Origin: Enorma burkinafasonensis
GTDB lineage: Bacteria > Actinomycetota > Coriobacteriia > Coriobacteriales > Coriobacteriaceae
Length of the DNA stretch: 64,000 nt
Direction: 5' to 3'
Assembly (NCBI RefSeq): GCF_902150035.1
Contig: NZ_LR597501.1
Coordinates: 62,001 to 126,000, forward strand
In this document: one piece after another, positions 17,468 through 23,239 of the stretch
Numbering within the stretch: position 1 is the first letter of the stretch
Layout: each line of letters starts with the position of its first letter
The notes under the pieces: generated by a model
Told to the model about the DNA's origin: nothing
Databases searched by the model: none
What the model saw: the letters and a program-made list of their open reading frames with translations, nothing else
Translations under genes and position numbers: made by a program

Positions 17468-17532
17468 GCCTGAATTTTAGATTCGAGATAATCCGCCATC
17501 TTCGTAAACCTTCAAGATAGATCACGGCGCGT

Positions 17533-18780
17533 TTAGCAAAACGCCGCCGCAAGCGCAGAACAACGGTTTTCGAAGACTGGGGCGAACAAACTAATCTCTG
17601 ATTTCTGACACCCTGCCTTCCTTGCGACCAGCTGCCAGGATCTCATCGCTGTGACGACTCGGCTCACGATGCGACGCGCATCTCCATCCGAGATGCCGCA
17701 CAATGAAGCGAGAGCGCGAAGCCCTTCAATCTCTCCATCAGCTGTCTCCCCATATATCCCCGTAACCCGCGGTTCCGAAAGATCAAGGTTCGGGTTCACG
17801 TCGAAACATGGAGACAGCTTCCAAGCTTGTCCGGATCGTATGAAACCGATGTTGCGCAGGTGGTCATCGGTATTGTGCAGGGCAACATAGAGAACCACAC
17901 GGGTGAATAGGTCGCATAGCGCAGCTTCGGCATCGTTCACCGCGTCGACAAGCGCTTCGGCGAGCTCAGCATAATCACGGAAATCACCATCTTGAGCTTG
18001 AAGCAAGGTCATTGCGCTCATGTAAGGCAGACGTCTCCCCTGGAGCAGGCTATCAGCGCGATCGAAGCGCTCAAGCAGCAATACATCATCGGATCCAATG
18101 GAAACAAGATGGCTCACAGGAACGGACAAACCAACCTTGGCGGCCATGGAAAGGGCAAAATGCTCCCAACGCATGGTATGTACCTCATCGCCTGGATGTG
18201 AGAACTTGGCCAGCAGAAGCCGCGCGCCATCGACCACCGATGCCTTTGGACGAGCTCCACCAAGCGAGCCGGATCCCGCATCAAGCAGAGTCTTGATATC
18301 TTCAACGTCACCAAGTTCAGTAGCTATTCGATTACTCGCCACTAGAAGACGCGGCAACTCGATGCGCGGGGGAACATCCGACTCTGCGGCTAATCGAAGA
18401 CTCGTCCCCGTTTGAGCATAGCGGAGCGCGCCTTGACGGGCGGCATCATGCACGCCAAGGAGATAATCAACGTCATCCAACGTCCGAACGGCTTCGCGTT
18501 CCTCGCGTTGCGAGCGAAGTCTCCTAGAGATGAGGTGCCTCCCCCAACGATCGGGAGCGGAATCGCGAAATACCCCAGGGAGTCCGTCCGTATAGCTTGC
18601 GCTTGCCTGCAAAGGAAGTCCAGGATCGATGCTAAATGCGTCATTAGAGTCAAGATACGCCTCATCGTAGATAAACGAAGTCGACACACGCCCTTTCCTC
18701 AAATTGAAGCGGGCGCGCCCCACGAGGGCATCCTGGCCGTTTTCACCCGTGGAGAGATAGACGTCTACTGAGGGGATCAC
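17533..18780 (-). CDS. hipA: HipA-family serine/threonine kinase toxin
   Basis: 415 aa. HipA toxins phosphorylate a translation component (GltX in E. coli) and induce dormancy; HipB neutralises them. An N-terminal HipA_N-like region spans about 10-110 (GLPGVFRDSAPDRWG at 66-80). The kinase part has the glycine-rich loop GSLGGARPK (171-179), catalytic HNTDDHLRN (302-310) and the metal-binding aspartate in LSPCFDVNPN (322-331). All look intact, so the toxin is probably active. The start is GTG at 18780, overlapping the hipB stop as GTGA, so antitoxin is made first. A hand-counted 60-base block (18061-18120) is 48% GC, below the neighbours, which suggests horizontal origin. Confidence 0.93.
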   Translation of the reverse strand: MIPSVDVYLSTGENGQDALVGRARFNLRKGRVSTSFIYDEAYLDSNDAFSIDPGLPLQASASYTDGLPGVFRDSAPDRWGRHLISRRLRSQREEREAVRTLDDVDYLLGVHDAARQGALRYAQTGTSLRLAAESDVPPRIELPRLLVASNRIATELGDVEDIKTLLDAGSGSLGGARPKASVVDGARLLLAKFSHPGDEVHTMRWEHFALSMAAKVGLSVPVSHLVSIGSDDVLLLERFDRADSLLQGRRLPYMSAMTLLQAQDGDFRDYAELAEALVDAVNDAEAALCDLFTRVVLYVALHNTDDHLRNIGFIRSGQAWKLSPCFDVNPNLDLSEPRVTGIYGETADGEIEGLRALASLCGISDGDARRIVSRVVTAMRSWQLVARKAGCQKSEISLFAPVFENRCSALAAAFC

Positions 18781-19082
18781 ACCTGCCTCCTTACGCGTTG
18801 GGGAAGCTCATGGTCTGCACGAATGCGCCCAATCTCGGTCTCATAGGGGTCGGTCGCCTCGATCACGCGGTCGAGAATGCCGAGTGTGCGACAGATGTTC
18901 AGCACGGTGGCGAAGCTTACCGTGGGGTCGCCGTTCTCGATGCGCGAAAGCGTGCTGCGGGAAACGGCGGCTTTTGCAGCAACCTGTTCAGAGGTGAGCT
19001 TGTGCATCTTCCGCCACGTGGCAAGGTTCTCCCCCACCTGTTTGGCGGCAAGTTTGGTGCGTATGGGGATCGGTCGCTTCAT
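18777..19082 (-). CDS. hipB: HipB-type XRE-family antitoxin and autorepressor
   Basis: 101 aa. A single helix-turn-helix of the Cro/CI type covers about residues 16-70, with LTSEQVAAKAAVSRSTLSRI as the recognition region. HipB proteins bind operators as dimers, repress their own operon and hold HipA inactive. The basic N-terminus (MKRPIPIRTKLAAK) and the short C-terminal tail after residue 75 are unassigned. It is the promoter-proximal gene, directly preceded by a large palindromic control region, which fits autoregulation. Confidence 0.92.
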   Translation of the reverse strand: MKRPIPIRTKLAAKQVGENLATWRKMHKLTSEQVAAKAAVSRSTLSRIENGDPTVSFATVLNICRTLGILDRVIEATDPYETEIGRIRADHELPQRVRRQV

Positions 19083-19090
19083 GAACGATA

Positions 19091-19151
19091 GCCTAACGTC
19101 TGGTATTTAAGACACTATTCTAGATAGTGTAGCATATTCCAGACGTTAGGC
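19091..19151. promoter_or_regulatory. Double concentric palindrome: probable HipB operator
   Basis: Outer perfect inverted repeat gcctaacgtctgg (19091-19103) with ccagacgttaggc (19139-19151), and an inner one acactat (19112-19118) with atagtgt (19124-19130). Both are centred on base 19121. The outer right arm falls in the -35/-10 spacer of the hipB promoter, and the left arm lies between the -10 and the hipB ATG. Binding by HipB is inferred. Confidence 0.75.
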
Positions 19152-19158
19152 ATATCAA
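19131..19158 (-). promoter_or_regulatory. Promoter of hipBA
   Basis: On the minus strand, -35 TTGATA (19153-19158), 16-nt spacer, -10 TATGCT (19131-19136), about 49 nt upstream of the hipB ATG. The spacer contains one arm of the large palindrome, so repressor and polymerase would compete. Confidence 0.65.
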
Positions 19159-19175
19159 GTGTTGTACGAATAGCT

Positions 19176-21062
19176 CTATCGGCAAGTCCTCTTGCGGAGA
19201 CCAGCAGCGACGAGTGCTATGCCGAAGATCCCGGCCAGCGCGCAGGCCATAGGCGCCACGTCGCCCGTGGCAGGGATGGAATCCTCGTTCTTGGCAGGCT
19301 CTTCTTCGCCGCAGAGCGTGCAGACGCCGTCGACGAAATCATGACCGGTAGCGGGGATCGCCTTGCCCTTTGCGATCACGTAGCCGCAGACGGAGCAGAC
19401 CGCGTCGCCCGTGTAGCCGTCCTCGGTGCAGGTCGCGCTCTGCGCACCCTCGACCTTGGGCGCGTGCGCGGCGTGATCGAGCTTGTCGTGGCAGGCCTCG
19501 CACGCGTGCCAGTGGCCGCCCGCGTCTCTCGACCAGACGCCGGCGGGGTCGTGCTCGACCGTCACCGTGCAGGTCGCGGTCTTGTAACCGTCCTCCGTGG
19601 TGACGGTGATGGTGGCGGTGCCCGCGCCCTCGGCGGTAACGTTGCCGTTCGCGTCCACCGTGGCGACACCGGGGGCGCTGCTGCTCCACGTCACCTTCTG
19701 GTTGGTGGCGTCGGTTGGCTCCACCGTGGCGGTGAGGGTGGTCGTCTCCTTCTCCGTCAGGGTCAGGCTGGTTGCGCTCAGCGTCACGCCGGTGACGGAG
19801 ACCGTCTGCTTGGGGTCGATGATCAGGGTGTATTTCCTGCTGTCGCTGCCGCAGCTGTTTTCAGCCTTCACGGTGAAGGTGCTTGTGCCCGCCGTGATGG
19901 GGGTACCGGTAATAGTGTTTCCGTTCAGGCTCAACCCCGTAGGCAGAGAACCGCTGGTGACGCTCCATGTGATCGGTGAGGTGCCGTCGGCCGCAAGGGT
20001 CTGACTGTATTCTTCGTTTACCGTGCCGTTTGGCAGGCTTTCGGTGGTGATGGTGGGGGCATATTTCACTGTACCCGTTATCTTATCTCCACCGGTGAGG
20101 GTGCCGCCATTTACAATTACCTCATGGCTACCCGTGTTCAGGCTTGCCCCGTCCCCGATGGTCAGGCTCTCGCCCTCGCCGATCTCCAAATCCTCCTGCA
20201 AGGTCACCTCGCCGTACACAGTGCCTTCCGTTCCGTCAAAAACGATGCCAGCGCCTGATGGTGTAGGTTTATCGACACGCTCAGCTTCGATTCCGTTTTT
20301 CGCCCGCACGATGGCATTATCGGTGACGGTCAGGCTGGTGGTGGCACCGGTGGCTTGAGATGATCCCACATAAAGCAGTATCCCATCACTGTTTCCAGTG
20401 CCGCTGGCGGTCAGGCTGCCGCCGTCGACGGAAAGAGAGATATTCGGGTAGTTGGTAGCGTACGTGCTGGACATCACATAGACGCCGGCGGCATAATTGA
20501 CATTGGTGCTGCTTGTGACAGCGACATTCTTGATGTTCAGGGAGGCGTTGCCTGTTCCGCTTTTGACAAATATGCCGTGGCTATTTGTGCCGGTAACTAT
20601 GAGACTGCCGTTACCAGTGATATTTAGGGAGGCATCTGTACCGTAGCTATTAGCTGACATCTCAGCATTCACATAGATTCCAAAGTTGCCTGTGATGGTA
20701 TTTTCGCCAATCAGTTCGATGGTCAGGGTAACTGGTTGACCGCTGTTGCACTGAGCATAGATCCCGGCGCCATAAGGAACTGATGAAATACTGTCGTTTC
20801 CCGTGATCGTCGCCCCATTTAAGGTCAGGGTTGCGGTGCTGGGGTCGTATTTGACAGTCCAATCGTTTTCACTGCCATCTACCAGACTACCTTGTGTTGA
20901 ACCTGCTTTTAAGTAGGTTGTCGCATTACCGATTGTAATCTGGTAATTGCCCACATACAGTGTTGTAGGGGCATATTCCGCTACCGCCAGCGCCGTGGCG
21001 GGGAGCGCAACTAAACAGAGCAGTGCCGCAACGAACACGGTCGCAATCGTTCTTTTCAGCAT
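19176..21062 (-). CDS. Sortase-type cell-surface protein with beta-rich, Ig-like and BIG2 domains
   Basis: 628 aa. Signal peptide at 1-26 (MLKRTIATVFVAALLCLVAL, cleavage likely after ATALA). Residues about 30-330 are Gly/Asn/Thr-rich, with repeated short strands (LNITGNGSLIV, LNIKNVAV, SLSVDGGSLTAS), like a right-handed beta-helix or carbohydrate-binding region. A putative Ig domain covers 336-416, a BIG2 domain 421-502, and a Cys/His module 515-585. The C-terminus has IPATGD (596-601), a hydrophobic stretch and RKRTCR: an LPxTG-like sorting signal. The start at 21062 is chosen because GGAGG lies 6 nt before it, whereas for the ATG at 21068 it would abut. Probably an adhesin; ligand unknown. 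Confidence 0.88.
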   Translation of the reverse strand: MLKRTIATVFVAALLCLVALPATALAVAEYAPTTLYVGNYQITIGNATTYLKAGSTQGSLVDGSENDWTVKYDPSTATLTLNGATITGNDSISSVPYGAGIYAQCNSGQPVTLTIELIGENTITGNFGIYVNAEMSANSYGTDASLNITGNGSLIVTGTNSHGIFVKSGTGNASLNIKNVAVTSSTNVNYAAGVYVMSSTYATNYPNISLSVDGGSLTASGTGNSDGILLYVGSSQATGATTSLTVTDNAIVRAKNGIEAERVDKPTPSGAGIVFDGTEGTVYGEVTLQEDLEIGEGESLTIGDGASLNTGSHEVIVNGGTLTGGDKITGTVKYAPTITTESLPNGTVNEEYSQTLAADGTSPITWSVTSGSLPTGLSLNGNTITGTPITAGTSTFTVKAENSCGSDSRKYTLIIDPKQTVSVTGVTLSATSLTLTEKETTTLTATVEPTDATNQKVTWSSSAPGVATVDANGNVTAEGAGTATITVTTEDGYKTATCTVTVEHDPAGVWSRDAGGHWHACEACHDKLDHAAHAPKVEGAQSATCTEDGYTGDAVCSVCGYVIAKGKAIPATGHDFVDGVCTLCGEEEPAKNEDSIPATGDVAPMACALAGIFGIALVAAGLRKRTCR

Positions 21063-21231
21063 CTTCATCCTCCACCCAGCGTGTACGCAGTTGACGCAAC
21101 AGGTCTTGAACCCATTGTTGAGGAGGACGCGCCCTCTTCCCCTACCCGACAAGCGGGGCAATATGGGGAGAGCGGAGACGCAGCGGACACAAATTGCCTC
21201 GCAAAACTTGCTAAAGCGCCCGAAAGCCTGC

Positions 21232-22440
21232 CTACGCCAACATGAATTGCGCCAGATCCTTGCGGCTCGATACCCCGAGCTTACGGAACGCGTTGGACAG
21301 GCACTCCTTCACACGATTCACCGAAAAGCCCATATGCTCGGCAATCTCGGCGTTCGACCAGTTGCGCGAAGCGAGCATGCAGACCGCGAACTCGGTGGTG
21401 GTGAGGTTGTCCGCCACGTCGTCGGCCGTCGAGGGGTTGTGGACGCGCCGCCAGCCGGCGCTGAAGCGGTACGTGATGTCGATCATGCGCTTGAAGTCGT
21501 CCGGCCACGCGGGTTTGATCGCGGCTTCGAGCATGCCACCAAGAAGGCCGTGATGCTCGCCAAAGGGCTGGATGAGGCCGTCCGGGCGCGCGATGTCCCA
21601 GGCGGCGAGGACGTGCTGGCGCGCCTCGTCGGTGCGGCGAAGCGCCATGAGGCTCATGACGGCCGCGAGGTGCAGGTAGATGGCCGGTATGGGATAGAGC
21701 GTATCTGCCATGGCAAAGGCGCCCAGCACGATGCCGTAGCTCTGCTCGTAGGCGCCCTCGAGGTATAGGCGGTGCGCCTTGACGTAACAGGCGAAGAGCC
21801 TAAGGCCGGGCGGCAAGAGCGGGAGCAGGTCGGGTGCGGGTTGTGCGGGCTTAGGTGCAGGCAGATGCAACAGGGCGCTCGCGGCGTTGCCGATGAAGGC
21901 CGCCATGGCCGTTACCTCAGGAGGCGTACCCCCCCCCATTTCGGAATTCAGGTTGCCGAGGGCGCCGTCGAGCGCGAAGCGGGCATCGTTGATGCGGCCG
22001 AGGGTGAGGTTCGAGAACGCGCAGATGAAGCAGGCGGAGAGGCGCGCCTCGGCGTCGGCACTCTTGAGGAGCGGGGCGGCAAGGTCGCGCGCACGCTCCG
22101 CGTCGCCGGAGAAGTAGGCGAGCTCGGCCTGCGCGACGGACGCGCGCGTACCGTTCGCGAGTGAGGCAACAAATGCCTTCGCAGTTCCCGGAGTATAGGC
22201 AGTACCCATAAGCGGCATGAGGTTCTGGAAGGAGGATGTGGGACGTGGGGTTGGTACCTGCGGCGTGGAAGTACGCTCTCCCCTGCGCGGGTCGTCGGGC
22301 TTGACCGTGCCCTCGGGGATGCGCCAGCTGCCGCCGAGCTTCTCGGCACCCGCGATGCGCCCCTGCTTGCAGTAGCGCTGCACGAGGCGCGTCGTCACGC
22401 CCCAGCGACGCGCCGCCTCCTCTGCCGTGATGTAGCGCAT
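21232..22440 (-). CDS. Transcription regulator with N-terminal excisionase-like HTH and C-terminal LuxR HTH
   Basis: 402 aa. Residues 1-45 (RWGVTTRLVQRYCKQGRI and a following GGSWRIP turn) match the small winged HTH found in excisionases and MerR-like proteins. Residues about 100-335 are helical, with TPR-like repeats. Residues 346-402 are a LuxR/GerE domain (LTTTEFAVCMLASRN, NAEIAEHMGFSVNRVKECL). No receiver or autoinducer domain is seen. The ATG at 22440 follows GGGGAG. It is immediately upstream of the surface-protein gene in the same orientation and probably controls it; that is inference. Confidence 0.85.
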   Translation of the reverse strand: MRYITAEEAARRWGVTTRLVQRYCKQGRIAGAEKLGGSWRIPEGTVKPDDPRRGERTSTPQVPTPRPTSSFQNLMPLMGTAYTPGTAKAFVASLANGTRASVAQAELAYFSGDAERARDLAAPLLKSADAEARLSACFICAFSNLTLGRINDARFALDGALGNLNSEMGGGTPPEVTAMAAFIGNAASALLHLPAPKPAQPAPDLLPLLPPGLRLFACYVKAHRLYLEGAYEQSYGIVLGAFAMADTLYPIPAIYLHLAAVMSLMALRRTDEARQHVLAAWDIARPDGLIQPFGEHHGLLGGMLEAAIKPAWPDDFKRMIDITYRFSAGWRRVHNPSTADDVADNLTTTEFAVCMLASRNWSNAEIAEHMGFSVNRVKECLSNAFRKLGVSSRKDLAQFMLA

Positions 22441-22482
22441 GCGCTCCCCTTCCGTGCAATTAGATGCCCTGTGCTTGGAAGC

Positions 22483-22516
22483 AGCATAGCAGAACGAACG
22501 GTTCGTCAAAACGAAC
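22483..22516 (-). promoter_or_regulatory. Promoter and palindromic operator of the LuxR-type regulator gene
   Basis: On the minus strand, -35 TTGACG (22504-22509) and -10 TATGCT (22483-22488) are 15 nt apart; reading the -35 as TTTGAC gives 16. The palindrome acgaac-g-gttcgt (22494-22506) occupies the spacer, and acgaac recurs at 22511-22516. Layout suggests repression or autoregulation. Confidence 0.5.
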
Positions 22517-22546
22517 AGAAAAAGGCCAGGCATCGAGTCTGGCCTT
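22517..22546 (-). terminator. Rho-independent terminator after the CAT-anticodon tRNA
   Basis: On the minus strand AAGGCCAG / CTGGCC arms around a 9-nt loop are followed by TTTTTCTG. It lies 8 nt beyond the tRNA 3' end. Confidence 0.85.
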
Positions 22547-22554
22547 GAAATACT

Positions 22555-22630
22555 TGGTGGGCCCTGGGGGATTCGAACCCTCAACCCAGGGATTATGAGT
22601 CCCCTGCGCTAACCGTTGCGCCAAGAGCCC
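22555..22630 (-). tRNA. tRNA with CAT anticodon (tRNA-Met, or tRNA-Ile2 read after lysidine modification)
   Basis: 76-nt cloverleaf with encoded CCA. Acceptor GGGCTCT/AGGGCCC, anticodon stem GGGGA/TCCCT around CTCATAA, so the anticodon is CAT. A paired first base pair excludes the usual initiator. The loop CTCATAA occurs both in elongator Met and in Ile2 species, so the amino acid cannot be fixed from this copy alone. Confidence 0.9.
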
Positions 22631-22636
22631 GTATAG

Positions 22637-22666
22637 CAAAACGCCCTCCGATTGCTCGGAGGGCGG
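22637..22666 (-). terminator. Rho-independent terminator after tRNA-Ala
   Basis: On the minus strand CGCCCTCCGAG / CTCGGAGGGCG-like arms with a 4-nt loop are followed by TTTTG. Located between the two tRNA genes. Confidence 0.8.
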
Positions 22667-22679
22667 CTGTTCACTTGGG

Positions 22680-22752
22680 TGGAGACGAGGGGGATCGAAC
22701 CCCTGACCTCTTGACTGCCAGTCAAGCGCTCTCCCAGCTGAGCTACGCCCCC
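22680..22752 (-). tRNA. tRNA-Ala (anticodon GGC)
   Basis: 73-nt cloverleaf. Acceptor GGGGGCG/CGTCTCC with the G3-U70 pair that identifies alanine tRNAs. Anticodon stem CTTGA/TCAAG around CTGGCAG gives anticodon GGC. Unlike the other three tRNAs in this window, the discriminator A is followed by CCC, so the terminal CCA is not fully encoded. Confidence 0.94.
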
Positions 22753-22768
22753 AAGCGGTGCGGGAAAT

Positions 22769-22797
22769 AATATACGGGAACTGTCCGGTCATTGCAA
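22769..22797 (-). promoter_or_regulatory. Promoter of tRNA-Ala
   Basis: On the minus strand, -35 TTGCAA (22792-22797), 17-nt spacer and -10 TATATT (22769-22774), about 16 nt before the tRNA. Confidence 0.7.
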
Positions 22798-23171
22798 GCG
22801 GAAATCCCAACTTTTTTGGAATTGTGCGCAACATAGAGACCCCGGCTTTCTCTATCATACGTTCTAACAGGGATTATCATGTGATATCTCTCTAGACTCG
22901 AATAAATCTCAAGCGGTTATCGAATTTCCGCAGTCTGCCGACCTCATATCGACCCAACGAAATACTAGTGACAGATCAGCGTCTCTGCCTCTAGGGCCGC
23001 CACGAATACCCTCCCCGGTGCGGACCCCCTGGAGAGCATCCTGTGTATGGCTTTTACATCCTGTTGGAGCCATATGCACATCTATCGGCCACCGAGATGT
23101 GCAAATAGCTCCAACAGGATCGAGGTTGCATACGCAGGATGCGTTCGGGGGCTACAGGGCGCGTGCCTACA
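22798..23171. other. Gene-free, comparatively AT-rich intergenic DNA
   Basis: No credible reading frame on either strand. The left part (to about 23030) is AT-richer than the flanks and shows no motif I recognise. The right part holds the large hairpin at 23036-23142. It separates the tRNA-Ala promoter from the proS terminator. Confidence 0.6.
23036..23142. repeat. 107-nt interrupted palindrome (long hairpin)
   Basis: Three nested arm pairs share one centre: 23036-23049 with 23129-23142 (14 bp, one G-U-compatible mismatch), atcctgttggagc 23058-23070 with 23108-23120 (13 bp perfect), and tgcacatct 23075-23083 with 23095-23103 (9 bp perfect). The internal loops are symmetric (8/8 and 4/4) and the apical loop has 11 nt. 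No U tract follows on either strand. Function unknown. Confidence 0.85.
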
Positions 23172-23208
23172 CAAGAAAGCGCGCCGGACCCTGAGGGCTC
23201 CGGCGCGC
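23172..23208 (-). terminator. Rho-independent terminator of proS
   Basis: On the minus strand GCGCGCCGGA (23199-23208) pairs with TCCGGCGCGC (23179-23188), and TTTCTT follows. It lies about 32 nt after the proS stop and closes the pyrH-proS operon. Confidence 0.85.
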
Positions 23209-23239
23209 GCTCGCGGTTGGGTGGCTGTGCGCGTCAGGG

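Noticed and set aside
17343-22752. Integrated element using a tRNA attachment site
   Set aside because: I could not find a direct repeat of any tRNA 3' end bounding the accessory stretch and there is no integrase, so simple tRNA-mediated integration is not supported.
22798-23171. CRISPR array or degraded insertion sequence in the AT-rich gap
   Set aside because: There is only one inverted structure, no evenly spaced direct repeats and no transposase remnant in any frame.
22753-23171. Small plus-strand gene near 23047-23331
   Set aside because: The frame runs through the hairpin and then antisense into proS; its translation is basic and low-complexity, with no ribosome-binding site.
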